A stretch of 64,000 nucleotides of DNA, taken from positions 16,518 to 80,517 of the forward strand of contig JAPJBO010000990.1 in assembly GCA_030068145.1 (NCBI GenBank), read 5' to 3'. Positions 19,302-30,479 of the stretch are shown piece after piece (the stretch's first letter is position 1; every line of letters begins with the position of its first letter). The notes beneath the pieces were generated by a model that was not told the DNA's origin, did not search any database, and worked only from the letters and a program-made list of their open reading frames with translations. The stretch is from Diplonema papillatum (taxonomy: Eukaryota; Euglenozoa; Diplonemea; Diplonemida; Diplonemidae). The translations under genes were made by a program, and so were the position numbers.

Positions 19302-19350
19302 CTAGCGTTTATTGTGATTTAGAGGTTCGGTGTTTTAGGGTCTCCGGTTA
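19302..19350 (+). repeat. 48-bp repeat shared with 42867-42914
   Basis: TAGCGTTTATTGTG(A/G)TTTAGAGG... through TTTTAGGGTCTCCGGTT. At 42.9 kb this lies at the 3' end of the Penelope-like element, and GGGGTTTTAGGGTCTCTGTG recurs at 58660 beside the second copy's 3' end. This is therefore probably a 3'-terminal remnant of that element. Confidence 0.6.
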
Positions 19351-19951
19351 CTCTGAGACTTGCACGGCTTAATCCTTGAAACAAGCGTATGACTACTGGC
19401 AGGATCAACCAGGTTTCTTGTAACTCAAACCAGACTGGAGGCACGGTTTTAAGGCCACGGAGTTGAATCGAGTTGGAGTATTCGGACGTGTTTTAGCAAT
19501 GGAGTTACCATAGGTATCTAACTGGGCCGGCACCGTGCCGCCATGTGTCCGTCGCCGGGATAGGGGAAGCAACGATGACGTGAAGGGTAAGCGCATGGCT
19601 TGGGAGCAGACGCATTTTGTCGACGCCCTGGAACATGAAATGGCACTGGTGAACACCAGCGTGTCCAGCGCCGTCTTCGGCATACGCGAAGCAGCGTCCG
19701 CGTCTTTGGACGTTTAAAAAAGGGTCGGCTGAGCTTAGATTTGCCGCGCCGCCCTGTGTCCGTCAGAAATGTAAAGGGGTCTCCCAGGTTTCGGCAAGTG
19801 CCAACGTCCCCCTGCCTGACTTCTGTTCGTTCATCGGTCCACGTCTAACTTACTACTACTTGCCTGTGTCACACTTTAGTCAGTGTGACTTGGTCGGGCG
19901 GCTGTCTATCGACTGGGCTCTGGTGTGACTTCAGCTTGGCGTGACGCTGGT
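19351..19951. other. Downstream region of the E1-like gene
   Basis: It contains a 60-codon plus frame (19535-19717) of unknown meaning and presumably the 3' untranslated region of the E1-like gene that stops at 19952. Confidence 0.35.
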
Positions 19952-22882
19952 TCAAGCCACCACCTCCTGCGTGAGACAGAGAGCCAGCTTGCACACATCG
20001 GCGACGACGGGTTCCAGTTCGGGGATGTACGGGTTCGGAGCTGTTCCCACGAGGGCGGCATCGTAGGCGTGGACCATTGTGTCGTAGAAAGCGAGGGGAA
20101 CGACATGCTTGCACTCCGGGGGCAGCGCGTCCTGCACCGTGTTCTTCACCCCTGTCGACGCGAAGGAGGATCCGGCCAGCACCTGCCGCATGCCGGCCGC
20201 CTGCTCGAACTGCAGGACCTCCTCGAGGGGCCCGATGCCCTTCCTGGCGTCGTACGACGCCTCGTCGAACGCCATGTCGAAGTCCAGCGCCGACAGCAGC
20301 CGCTCCCCCAGGGCGGGGTCCACCACCAAATTGTTGGCGTGCGCGTTGCAGTGCGTCCCCAACGCGTCCTTGTAACTCCCCCACGACACCCGAGCCGCTG
20401 CCAGCCGCCGCAACACGTCCCCGCACTCCCACCCTATCCGCTTCGCCACGTGCAGCAGGATGGACCCGCTGAACTCGGCTTCGTCCTTCAGACGAAGCAA
20501 GTTCTGGTTCAAACGCTCGCTGCACACGTTCCAGAGGACGTCATCCGGCTTCGACTTCGGCGCGGCCTCGTACAGCGGGATCCGCGACGCATCGCACACC
20601 GGCATCCCGCAGGCCGCGGCCATGTCGGTTGGCAGCAGCTCCTCGGCCGGCTCCGCCGGCGCGGGCTGCGTCTTCGCGCCTTCGCCGCCGTCGCCGCGGC
20701 GCAGGGCTGCGATTTTTTCGGCGAGGTCCGGCATCAAGCAGACCGGGACCATCAGCGGGAACAGCTGAATGAGCCCGGAGGTTAGATGGTCCCCGGCGCG
20801 CCGGTCGCCGATGGTTTCGAAGACGCCGCACCACTTTTCGACCGCCGGCGACGCGTCGCCCGCGAGCGCGTACCGCCAGAAGCAGACGGGCACGTTCGCC
20901 ACGGGGATACCCGCGTTCGCGATCACCCGGCACATCCGCGCCTCGCACAGCGCCGACTCCCGGAACCCGCTGCCGCGGGGCGTGAGCTCGCCGTGGTCGC
21001 CGAGCGGCTCCAAAGGAAACGCGCCGTCGTCCCTGTTCCCGCAGCCCTTCAGCCGGTACCACGTTTTGACCCGCCCCGTCTTCTTGTACCGGTTCGAGAT
21101 CAGCGCGGATCGCACCCCGCTGCGGTACCCCTCGATCACGCCCGGGCCCTGCTGGCCCGCGGGCTTCGGCACCTTCAGCAGCGGGGCTCCCGACAAAAAC
21201 GCCGGCACCGCCGCGGGTGCACACGCCGCGTCGCCTTCGGCGCCGGCGCCGAGCGGCCGCAACACGTGCGATTTGCTGGGGATTTCGGGCACGACGATCT
21301 TCTCGCCTGCCGGGGTGCGCAGAGCTTCGCTCGGGGTGGAGGCGTCGTCGGTGACGGCGACTTCCGCCGCGCAGAGGCTTTCGGTGGTGCCGGGGACCGA
21401 CTGGAGGTACACGGGGCCGGAGCCGAAGAAGAGCTTTTCTTCGAGGATTTCGAGGCGCCGGCGCAGCGCGGGGGTGTAAACGGTGTCCTCGGACGGGGAG
21501 GAGGAGAACTGCCGGGTCGGAACGAGGGTCTCCGCGAGCTCGTCGGCGGGCATGCCGGCGGCCCATAGGGACGCGGTCTGCTTCATGTTGTGCGCGGTGG
21601 TCTCGATGAGGGAGCCACCGGCGGCGATGTCGTACTGGACGAAGGTGGGGGGGTCGCGTTTCATCGTCGCCGGGCCCGTGAGGTAGTTGACCCACTGGCC
21701 GAGCATCGACACGGCGCAGCCCATGCACGGGACGACCCAGGACCCGACGAAGCGGGTGGGGATGGGGTGCGGCTTCGGGAGGAACTTCAGGTCGCCGATG
21801 CGCACGATGTTCCCCGGCGAGAGCAGCACCACCGCGGCCGCCCGGTAGCCGTCGATCGCTTCGGCCAGGGTTCCCGGCTTCGCCTCGACCGCCGCGTCGA
21901 AGCAGTACTCGGCGAGGTCTCCGGCGACGCCCCACCGCTCCATCACCTTCCGCAGCTCTTTTTTCACGCATTTCTCCGATCCTTCCCCGCCCGCCGGGGC
22001 GGCGCCCTTCTCCTGCGAGAATAGCCGGTCGACGGCCCCCTGGTCCCAGGCCCCGACGGTGCCGGGTTGCCCGGAGTAGAACTCGGACGTGTACGTCCAC
22101 CCGTAGCTCTGGCCGACGACGAGCGGCTTGCCCAGGTCTTTGGCCAGGGAGGCGACCGCAGTGTCGAAGGTGGCGCCGACGTCGATCGCGTTGAAGATGA
22201 CGTCAGCCTTGCGCGCCAGGTGGACGACTTGGTCCCAGCGCGCGACTGCGTCGAGCTCGGCCTCGGTGACCTGCGACCGCAGGGCGTGGTGCTTGCGCAG
22301 CGTTTTCGCGGCGCTGGCGACCTTTTTGTTGCCGACGTCGTGCTTGAAGCCGAGGCACTGCCGGTTGAGGTTGCTCGCCTCGACGCTGTCCTTGTCGACC
22401 AGGATGATCTCCTTGACCCCGAGCCTGCCCAGCAGGAGGGCCACATCCTGCCCGACCCCCCCCGTCCCCAGCACGAGGACGACACTCCTCTCCACCAGCG
22501 CCTGGTCAAAGTCCGGAATGGCCCTCTGCCTGTCGAACGCGTCGCCGTCCACCAACGGCGCGGGGCCCCGCTTCCGGGTGTCCATCCGTGCCTCGGCTGC
22601 CCATCCTTCTTCCCCTTCTTCCAGGTACTCGTCTCTGCGCAAGTATGCCCTTCTTTCCTTGTCGGTCACATCCGTGCGGACGTGGGTCGGTAGCATTGTA
22701 CTTTCACCGCCCAACCCCCCCCACACGGTAGTGTTGCCTGGGATGTCCGGACTGGTTCGAGACCGTGGTTTCTTTTTCATTTTTTGTGACCAGAATAAGA
22801 AGTTGGCATTTCTAATAGTCGCTCGACCGTACTGCAACCACAAGCCAACTTCGCAACTTGTAGCTCGGTTTTGTTTAGCCAA
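19952..22882 (-). CDS. E1/ThiF-like adenylation domain fused to a phosphotransferase-like domain
   Basis: 976 codons, GC-rich, uninterrupted. At about residues 130-200 there is a classic ThiF/E1 nucleotide site: VLVLGTGGVGQDVA (GxGGxG), then DKDSVEASNLNRQ, which in E1 enzymes activates the C-terminus of ubiquitin-like or sulfur-carrier proteins. PCMGC in the mid-region is a possible metal site. The second half (about 600-940) has RLKGCGN, RGSGFRESALCEARMC, HCNAHANNLVV and LSALDFDMAF, resembling the N-lobe and the HxDxHxxN...DFD catalytic pattern of SelO/HipA/aminoglycoside-kinase folds, with Asn for the usual Asp. The fusion is seen; the kinase-fold reading is inference. Translation may start at the first Met or at internal Met35 or Met63 (MKKKPR, MLPTHV). 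No neighbour suggests a pathway. Confidence 0.75.
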   Translation of the reverse strand: MAKQNRATSCEVGLWLQYGRATIRNANFLFWSQKMKKKPRSRTSPDIPGNTTVWGGLGGESTMLPTHVRTDVTDKERRAYLRRDEYLEEGEEGWAAEARMDTRKRGPAPLVDGDAFDRQRAIPDFDQALVERSVVLVLGTGGVGQDVALLLGRLGVKEIILVDKDSVEASNLNRQCLGFKHDVGNKKVASAAKTLRKHHALRSQVTEAELDAVARWDQVVHLARKADVIFNAIDVGATFDTAVASLAKDLGKPLVVGQSYGWTYTSEFYSGQPGTVGAWDQGAVDRLFSQEKGAAPAGGEGSEKCVKKELRKVMERWGVAGDLAEYCFDAAVEAKPGTLAEAIDGYRAAAVVLLSPGNIVRIGDLKFLPKPHPIPTRFVGSWVVPCMGCAVSMLGQWVNYLTGPATMKRDPPTFVQYDIAAGGSLIETTAHNMKQTASLWAAGMPADELAETLVPTRQFSSSPSEDTVYTPALRRRLEILEEKLFFGSGPVYLQSVPGTTESLCAAEVAVTDDASTPSEALRTPAGEKIVVPEIPSKSHVLRPLGAGAEGDAACAPAAVPAFLSGAPLLKVPKPAGQQGPGVIEGYRSGVRSALISNRYKKTGRVKTWYRLKGCGNRDDGAFPLEPLGDHGELTPRGSGFRESALCEARMCRVIANAGIPVANVPVCFWRYALAGDASPAVEKWCGVFETIGDRRAGDHLTSGLIQLFPLMVPVCLMPDLAEKIAALRRGDGGEGAKTQPAPAEPAEELLPTDMAAACGMPVCDASRIPLYEAAPKSKPDDVLWNVCSERLNQNLLRLKDEAEFSGSILLHVAKRIGWECGDVLRRLAAARVSWGSYKDALGTHCNAHANNLVVDPALGERLLSALDFDMAFDEASYDARKGIGPLEEVLQFEQAAGMRQVLAGSSFASTGVKNTVQDALPPECKHVVPLAFYDTMVHAYDAALVGTAPNPYIPELEPVVADVCKLALCLTQEVVA

Positions 22883-24021
22883 CGATGTGCCTTCCTGAAT
22901 TCTAAACTTCTGCTCTTCTGAGTGCTACTACCTTGTCTGATGACTGCTGCTGAAGCAACATGCTACCCTATCTTGCTGCCGATACTGGAGCCCGTACTAC
23001 ATGCTGAAGGCTCCTTCACAAAATACTTCACGCAACTCAGATGGAGAGTGACCTAGCTCAAGCGTTTCCCGGGATAGCATTCGAGTGATGTCAGTTACCA
23101 AGACGTCGTCTTACTACTTCAATTCTCGTCAGACAATGCGGAGAGCAAAAACTCTCCCCGGCACCTGCTTCGCGAAACAGTAAGTGCTGCTGCCTTAAGC
23201 CCCGTTGGGACACGCACGCCCTTGTTGGAGCAAGGGCACTGTGTGTGGGGACCTTGTCTGATGACTGCTCCGGAATCGACACGGTCGTAAGATCGCCGGA
23301 ATCCCGGCGCAGAAAGAAGAGGCCCAGAAAGAACGGAAAAAGTGTGCCCGCATTCGTGTGCGCGAGAAACAAGATTGTAGCCGAGGACAGCGGGGTAGGT
23401 CTTGCTTCGATTTTGATTATCGTTCTTTCTCACGGGGAACCGCCCCGGCAAACCCCGACAATCGAATCCCGGTCGGAAAGCCGCTGTCGGCACCACACGG
23501 TGCCATTACATCGTGCGGATGCGGCCTTGCACTTTTTTCAGAGTGAAAGCTCGCTTGAAAATGCCAATTTTTAAAGTCTTCGGGTGACTCTGGGCCTTTG
23601 GATCGTTTATGCACAACTGTGCTCGGCCACCAGGGCTCGGAACTCGCGATGCACTGCAGTAGAAGTGGTAGGATTGGTTTGAACTTGTTACGCAGCAACA
23701 CTGTGACGATAGGCTGCCCTAGTAGTAGTATGGGTCATTCTAGTTTGGGAGCGAGCAAGAGAAACAGTGCAACTTACACTGAATCTTACAGATATTTTGA
23801 GTGACGCAAGGCGGCCGCCTGTGCGGCGTTGATCCGAGCGCAAACAGCAGCAGTACCGTCGGCAGTGATGAACAGCAGTGCTCGCGCTAATGAAAAAGGC
23901 GGTCTTTCATGTCAAGAACAGAACCCCCAAAAATTGCCTAGCCAGAAAAGCTCGGCCGAGTTTGGGCCCTCTCTTCAGGTCGTTGTTTTTCCTTTTTCAC
24001 CTGGTATGTCTTGGGTTAGAG
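22883..24021. other. Upstream region of the E1-like gene; no other gene recognised
   Basis: Probably contains the promoter of the minus-strand E1-like gene. Frames at 23091-23701 show no domain. An AGT-rich piece at 23715-23830 resembles 16552-16690. Confidence 0.35.
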
Positions 24022-24130
24022 ATCGTCATGTGAAGCACGGACATGTGAACTGTGACAGTGACATGATCTTCAGTATGGTGTTGGTTCGCTCATTGCCCAG
24101 GCTTGCATGTTTGGAACGAGGCAATGTCTT
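24022..24130 (+). repeat. About 105-bp repeat, partner of 16449-16560
   Basis: Same order of blocks as the 16.4-kb copy, with a few substitutions and a short indel. Confidence 0.7.
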
Positions 24131-24398
24131 GAAATGATGTTCTTGCCCACCCATCGCTTCAAGCGGAGTACCGAGCCCTTATCGCCATCAAGCCAACTAG
24201 CACGCAGAGTGAGCGAGAGTTCAGTAACTGGCTCGGAGATGCGCCGTGAAAGACGATTTCGGCGCTTCTCCGCTTAGCAGACGAGCCTGCTCCCGAACTC
24301 TCCCCCCCAGCGACTACAGAGAATAGTCGAGTGCGCCCGGCAAGTTCGGCCGTGCACGAGGTTTTCCGAGCTTGGAAACCGAGGATTTAAACACGGTT

Positions 24399-24497
24399 GT
24401 GTGTGCGAAGGACCTGTTTTGTATCTTTACATGGCAGGTTCCAACGCTGCCAACTTTCATTTTTGTACTGACATGTCCAGCGTGGTTTGTTGAACGC
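24399..24497 (+). repeat. Solo copy of the retroelement leader repeat (partner of 4381-4478)
   Basis: Nearly identical to the segment outside the gag-like ORF at 4360; no retroelement ORFs accompany it. Confidence 0.7.
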
Positions 24498-25027
24498 TTA
24501 CGCCCGCCAGTAAACCCAGATTTACCTGTGTTTCGTGTGGGCTACAGCACATTTACCTCCTTTTGATCTATCGCAACTGGCAGTCTCCTCAAGCATTTCC
24601 TACAAAGCAGGTGCTTATACAAAAAAAAAACGGAAATCCAGAGCCCCTAGGAGCCGGCGAGTCCGGTAGTCCTGGGAGCAAATCGCCGTTCCATATTTGG
24701 CGGGTCATTCCAGTGTTTCCCGCTGAAAAGACATCGGTCGAGTTATTTTGTTTCCCGCGAGCAGCAGTGAGAGCGTACATCGTATATCGCACGGGTTCCC
24801 CAGAACGTTGACGGCCGCCCCAGGCAATGAACGAGTTTCACAACCTGGTAGCCTTGGGCTTTCAGAGCATGAGGTGGCTCGAAACTCCAGGGTTTCAAAG
24901 CCTCTGAGTGATGTACGTTGGGCAGCGCCTGTCGTTCTTTAGTGTTTTCGGCCCGGTAGCACGGACTCTACGTAAGGTTGCAGTAGAATAGATGGTGTGA
25001 TCAGATTCAGGTTTTGCCAGGTTTGTG
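24498..25027. other. Repeat remnants, no gene
   Basis: TCCTCAAGCATTTCC...GCAGGTGCTTATAC followed by an A run resembles 31294-31340 (TCCTCAAGTACTCTC...GCAGGTGCTTGTTC then A run), so a short element is shared. Confidence 0.4.
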
Positions 25028-25165
25028 CTAGATCCTTGCCGGCTTCGTGCTTTGTACCTGGTTCGTGCCTGGTTCGTGCCTGGTTCGTACCGGGTTATCG
25101 CCGGCTTTGTGCTTTGTACCTGGTTCGTGCCTGGTTCGTACCGGGTTATCGCCGGGTTTGTGCCG
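25028..25165 (+). repeat. GGTTCGTRCC minisatellite
   Basis: A ~63-bp higher-order unit (GCCGGCTT(C/T)GTGCTTTGTACC... GGGTTATCGCCGG) is repeated twice, built of ACCTGGTTCGTGCC sub-units. The repeats encode meaningless AWFVPG-type frames. Confidence 0.75.
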
Positions 25166-26160
25166 ATGATTGCCGGGTGCTATGCAAGGGTGCGAAACGC
25201 ACCAAGAGAGCACCTATCTTTTAGTTTCGGAAAGCAGGTGCGAGATCAGGCAAACCTGGTAATAATCAGCATTACAGTATTCTCGCATTCATTGTCATCA
25301 GCGCGGCGCAGCCAGCCGATCTTCCTGGTACTGGAGATCTCCGGCCGCATGGTGGATTTCATGTTCTCTGCCAGCCCTCCGCCGCTCCAGCTGCGGATGC
25401 AGAGTAAAGCATAACATTTCCTTTGTGTTGATCCTTGTCATCTGACACGGAGATTCCGGGAGAAAAAGAGGTGGGGCATTCCAGAGCGGGAAACCTTGGG
25501 AGGAGGGGAAAACTTGATCTAACGGGTAGGCAGAGCACTTCCTTTCAGACGTGCTGCATACCGTCAAGTCTTCTTCGTAGAAGAGAGAGGAAGTGCAAGA
25601 CGTCCCAAAGCTAGGTACAATGACCCGATGCGGGACTTGAACCCTTCCGGGCTATCCTCTTTCACTGCAGGGGATATCATATTGTCGATCGTGAGAGACG
25701 ATCAGTTGGGTATCTTGCGAACTTTGTTTGATTAAAAAGAAGTTTGCTATTATGCCAGCAGCAAGCTCACTCTCTCTGTGCAGGGCGTTCACTTCTCAGC
25801 CAGCTTGCACTCGGCAGCCTTGTCCTCCGTCCCTTGCATTCGCATCCGCCGCGCACTTCACCACCGCTTTGTTGCACCGCGAGAATTCAATCAGCACGTC
25901 TTGCAGTTGTGTTCTCTTGTTTTAGGCTGTTTCGTTTCTGAGGGAAAGTGCGCTCGGGGAAGCTTGTGTGAAATACGCGGTTCCCTGGAGAATCGCTGCC
26001 GAGCCTAGTGGCAGAATACGGCAGGTTTTATCTGGGTTTAGTCGAGTTGGCCATCTGGAGCCTGTGTTTTTTGGGAGTTTGCAACTTCTAAAGTGAGAGG
26101 TCGCTTGAAACACCGGGGGTTGAAACCCGTTTGACCCCATCTCGGGGATCTCTCTCTTGA
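25166..26160. other. No gene recognised
   Basis: Mixed sequence. AAGTCTTCTTCG(T/A)AGAAGA at 25566 recurs at 39868, and CGCTTGAAACACCGGGG at 26100 resembles 58647. A B-box-like GGTTCAAGTCC on the minus strand near 25637 lacks an A box. Confidence 0.35.
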
Positions 26161-26164
26161 CGTG

Positions 26165-26520
26165 AGCACTGCACCTGGTTGTCCTTCTGGGGAGGGAAAA
26201 TGTGCAAGATACGGGGACCTAACATCCTGCGGCACGCAGGATGAGTGGATTGCGAGCGCAACACTCCCTTTGTTGACTGGGGCGAGGGGCGGGGGGGTTT
26301 TCGTGCTCGGAAGGACGCTGCGCCCTGTTGGAGGAAGAAGGGACGGGAAGGACCGGTTGTAGTGTGTGCACCTGGTCGTCCCTCTTGGCGATCGAGCGCA
26401 AGGTACGGGGCCCAGACAATCCTGCAGCTCACAGGATGAGCGGACTTCGGTACGGCACGTAACGCTCCTCCCCAGACTGGGTTTCGAGTGCCAGCAAGGA
26501 TGCTGCGATCGGTCGGCCGA
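26165..26520 (+). repeat. Diverged tandem duplication with conserved hairpins (~201-bp period)
   Basis: GCACCTGGTTGTCC / GCACCTGGTCGTCC open the two units. Both keep an AATCCTGC..CAGGATGAG hairpin and end in GTTTTCGTGCTCGGAAGGA / GTTTCGAGTGCCAGCAAGGA. The hairpin is kept while the rest diverges, which could indicate a structured RNA or an element end. Confidence 0.5.
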
Positions 26521-27138
26521 CGAAGATATGCGTAGTTTTGTTTTACCTTTCTACTTGTTAGCTGTCGACAACTTGTTTTGTGCGAAAGAAGAAGGGGTAA
26601 AAAGCAGGTGCCGGCAGAGGGGCATCCTACGGGCGAGTGCCGCACAGCGGGCCGATCAACTTGTTTGCCGTCAAACGTGCAGTGCAGGGGATAACTTACC
26701 CGAAAGGAGAGAAATGTGACACGGTTTTTTGCCACTAGGCTTTTCGTGTTCTGCAGATGCTTTGAGCTATAGTAGTGTCTAAGTTTTACTCGCTCCGGGG
26801 CAAGAGCCAAGAACGTCATGGTCAACCACAGCACGCAAAGCGTGAGTCGAAGTTCACAGAGCGACAACTCCGTCTGTTCTGCCCTGTAGTTGGCCACCCC
26901 TACGGGCTCGTGTTCAGCGCAAGAACCAAGGCCAAAGATACTGTTCGATGTTTTGGTTCGGGTGGCCGCCTTCCCACGGAAGAAATGATCTGAAAGGGTG
27001 GGAGATCTTTTCCTGTCGCCCCCTGCTGTTTTTTTTTTTTTTTTTTCCCGACGACAACTCGTGTCAGACTAGCCTACCCGAAGGCAGTTGATTTCTTTAG
27101 GCAAGGTTTCTCTGCCGGCGGAAGTTGTTTGGGTTAGC

Positions 27139-27171
<33 letters not shown>

Positions 27172-27250
27172 CACAAGCTGCACCAGGACCTTATGCAGCC
27201 CATTTTCTCCTTCAGACTAGACACCAAGCCCATTTTCTCTGGTGAGTCTT
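26521..27250. other. No gene; T18 and T31 runs
   Basis: Poly-T tracts at about 27029-27046 and 27139-27170. The piece 26850-26935 (GTCGAAGTTCACAG... GGGCTCGTGTTCAGCGCAAG) is shared with 31915-31985, so a dispersed repeat is present. Confidence 0.4.
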
Positions 27251-27253
27251 AAT

Positions 27254-27438
27254 GCAGGGGGGGTCCGGGGGGCACCGCCCCCCGGGAGACGGTACGGTAC
27301 ATGGCACTTCAGATTCTGTCTTGTTCGGAACCTGTAACAGAAACTGATGCCTGGTAACAGGCGAAAATTCGAAATCTTGTAGATGGTTTATGGGGGGTCC
27401 AGGGGGCACCGCCCCCTGGGAGACGGTATGGTACATGG
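27254..27438. repeat. GC-rich hairpin repeat, two copies
   Basis: GGGTCCGGGGGGCACCGCCCC then GGGAGACGGTACGGTACATGG at 27254-27306, repeated with GGGTCCAGGGGGCACCGCCCC at 27394-27440. A third copy is at 46926-46977. The G-run/C-run stem with a CNCC loop plus the ACGGTAYGGTACA tail defines a small mobile hairpin family. Confidence 0.75.
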
Positions 27439-27944
27439 TCAGAATCTGATGTCCTGGCTGAGGCAGGACCTTCTGCCGTGTCCTCCAGAAGACCCCTAGC
27501 CTACTGATGATTGTTCTGATGAAAGGTCTCGCCCCTCTTCAGTAGCACAGCCAGAATATAGGAGAAATAATTCCCACTACAGACACCCAAAACCTCTGCC
27601 CAACCCAAGATTACAGACACCAAACTCCTGCCCAACCCAATCCGAGGTAGTGTAAATCAACCCAACCTCCTACCTGATTTTCGATTTTTTTTTGGGTGAG
27701 TTACGGCTCAGTTACCTCACCCAACCGCTGCAGTGCATAACCCCCTGAGCTGCACTCAGGGAAGTAGCTCGAGCTCTGAGCCTCACGTAAAATCCTACCC
27801 AATGTTGTACAGTGCACTTTTCAGGGTCCTTGGTGCGTGTGGAGCTCAGACCGACACTGTGTTGACGGTGTGGGGTGTTCGGACGAAATGCGGCATGTGC
27901 AAGTGGGTTTTGCTCATCGATGGTGGTTATCTGCGACAGCAGGG
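27439..27944. other. No gene recognised
   Basis: A/C-rich stretch with a minor tandem piece (CCCAACCC...TACAGACACC near 27578 and 27611). Confidence 0.35.
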
Positions 27945-28465
27945 CAGACAGCTGTGGTCTTCTTGGCAACACGACATATAACACTACATGAGCTAATACC
28001 AGCGCCGCAGGCGCGAAAACTTTTTCAAGCTAATGGGTCAGCGCTGCAGGTATCCAAACAGCAAGAATCGCTATAGCCGCGTTGTAGTCCACAGGGACTG
28101 CGGCAAAGTTGAGTCAAGTGCACTTTCAGCTCCTCTTTGTGGTTGTCACTACTGCCCACCACAGAGAGCAGGGCGGACAACTGCGGTCTTCTTGGCAACA
28201 AGACATGAAACAATACACAAGCCAAAAATGCCAGCGCCGCAGGCGCGGAAATTTTTTCAAGCTATTGGGTCAGCGCTGCAGGTATCCAAACAGCAAGAAT
28301 CGCAATAGCCGCTTTGTAGTCCACAGGGACTGCGGCAAAGTTGATGCGAGTCAAGTGCACTTTCATGTCCCCGACAGGGTGCTCCTGAAACAATACAAAA
28401 ATGCCAGCGCCGCAGGCGCGGAAACTTTTGCCAAGCTAATGGGCCAGTGCAGCAGGTTCCAAAGT
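27945..28465 (+). repeat. About 228-bp tandem repeat, 2.3 units
   Basis: GTCTTCTTGGCAACA, CCAGCGCCGCAGGCGCG, GGTATCCAAACAGCAAGAAT and GTAGTCCACAGGGACTGCGG occur in the same order twice, with a third partial unit at 28390-28460. GCGCCGCAGGCGC is a local palindrome. Confidence 0.8.
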
Positions 28466-29450
28466 TGAGGATGTACGTTGCTAGAACGATGATCTAAAGG
28501 TGCAGTAACCGTACTGTAGCATCATCCACCCACTCACTGCCCACTACCACCACTGCCCACCGCACCACCCACCCACTGCACAACCTCTACGACCTCCCAC
28601 CACATGACCACCCACTACCGCTGCCCACCCACAACACCCGGCCGCTGGCTATAACTTTAGTTCTTTTTTTTTTTTGGATGTTGTATGGGGTCAACATAGG
28701 GTATATGAAGCTACTTCTCTGGCTGCACTGCGGTTTGCTTGCGGCCTGCATTGTTGTGCACTCGCCGAGGAATACGCTCGCGATACCTTCTACGGAACGA
28801 AAGCAGATGTGCGTGAGGTGGGAATGAAAGGAGACTTCCTTTTCTTCTAGTTGTGTGAATGTGTGTGACGAAGGGGAGAACGGGAGGACGCCTACAACTC
28901 AAATCGATTGCAGGACGAAGTGGGGTTAGCGATGCAATATATTCTGTAAGAGCGCTGGGGTAATCAGCCTGCGGTTGGCACCACAACTACTTCAAACAAA
29001 TTCAGCTTGTGTTGAGACGTCGTTGGCGGGGAAGTTCTTTCTTTTTTGCGAGCTGCATGCAGCCTCACGTGCACACAAACTGGATGACCCCTGGGATATC
29101 ACGATGCAGGGTCAAGACCACGTTGTACAGAGTTCTCGGGGTTCGGACCATTCTGGGCCCAGTCCAACCCTGAAAGGACGTTAATACTCCTGGGCTTTGC
29201 AGAAGTCCGCATCCTCCGCGGAGTATGGAAGGTAGCCGTAAGCGCAGAGCGGATCACCCACGAGTGTCATTTGTTTGATGCCTGGTTTTGGACCTGCTCT
29301 CTCAGTCGCAGTGCGGCTTCGTGAGATTAGCACCCTCGTAAGCCACACTGCGGATAGAGAAGATTCGAGAGGAAGACTACGAGAACAAGCGGGGGTGGAG
29401 CGGGAGGGGAGATAGGATGTTGGATGCAAGGATCCTCGAGCGGAAGGTAA
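28466..29450. other. CCAC-rich low complexity and unique sequence, no gene
   Basis: 28520-28640 is rich in CCCACCCAC. ATGCAGGGTCAAGACC at 29103-29118 matches the end of the MITE family at 57 kb but stands alone. Confidence 0.4.
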
Positions 29451-29643
<193 letters not shown>

Positions 29644-29789
29644 ATGGCAGCCAGCCATTTGGCCGGCCGTTTTCTGACTGGACAGTCGAAAATGGCCGGC
29701 CATGCGATGTGGTGAAACCAGACTAATAGTGAAGTCAAACTAAAGTCGGAGGAGAGAGACAGAGAGAGAGAGAGAGCGCGAGAGAAGAC

Positions 29790-30370
29790 TTAGAGTGCAG
29801 GGACCATCTCTCCAGGGAGCTTCTGGTCTCCCGTACTACTATGGCGGACGTGAGATATGGCGGGCGCGAGCTGTTTGATCGGAGGCGCCCGTTCTACATA
29901 CTGCGGGCTTGTGCCGTGGGTAGCGCTCTGGCAGGCGGGTGAGTTCGGCTTGCCGGGATCGCCGTCTCGAAGCGCTGCCGAGCCTGACCAAAGCCAGCAC
30001 TAAAGTCAAAAGCCACGCACAGAGTCTCTTCAGCGACGGCCAGATTTGAAACAAGCCTACGAGACGGGTCCCCTAGCTACCTACCGGTTGCAGCAAGTTC
30101 GTGGTGGATGCTTGCTGAGCAGCACACGGCGTGATCACAGAAGGACGGACGCATCACTGCTACGAAAGAAGGATGCATTTTGAACGAGAGCGGGGGGGGT
30201 TCCGCTCGTTGGTTTCCGAAGATTCCGCTCTTTTCGAAGTTCCAGCAGAAGATACGGGTATGCTCAAGGTGGGTCGGCTTCGCTGTATTAGAATATTTTA
30301 CATTCGTTGACAGTGGTTTCGGTCATTGTCCGTGTCGAAACGGTGGGGTACAGCCAGGCCTTGTGTTCCG
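29790..30370. other. No gene recognised
   Basis: Unique-looking sequence, no domain in any frame. Confidence 0.35.
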
Positions 30371-30378
30371 CATGCGGA

Positions 30379-30439
30379 ACGTACGGAATTCCGCACGTGA
30401 ATAAAAATTGTGATTTCGTACGTGCGGAATTCCGTACGT
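30379..30439. repeat. Perfect inverted repeat, 20-bp arms
   Basis: Arms ACGTACGGAATTCCGCACGT (30379-30398) and ACGTGCGGAATTCCGTACGT (30420-30439) around a 21-nt AT-rich loop. Each arm holds GGAATTCC, and related TTTCCGCAYGT pieces follow to 30478. Confidence 0.85.
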
Positions 30440-30479
30440 GTTTCCGCACGTGTTTTCCGCATGTGTTTCCGCATGTACT

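Noticed and set aside
20541-22100. 519-codon Arg-rich frame inside the E1-like gene
   Set aside because: A GC-rich shadow; only the 976-codon frame carries motifs.
23440-23490. T-arm-like AATCGAATCCCGG
   Set aside because: No D or anticodon arm upstream on either strand.
25600-25690. Possible minus-strand tRNA near a GGTTCAAGTCC B box
   Set aside because: No A box at the right distance and no pairing acceptor stem.
27945-28465. CRISPR-like array
   Set aside because: Units of ~228 bp with no short constant repeat and variable spacer; ordinary tandem duplication.
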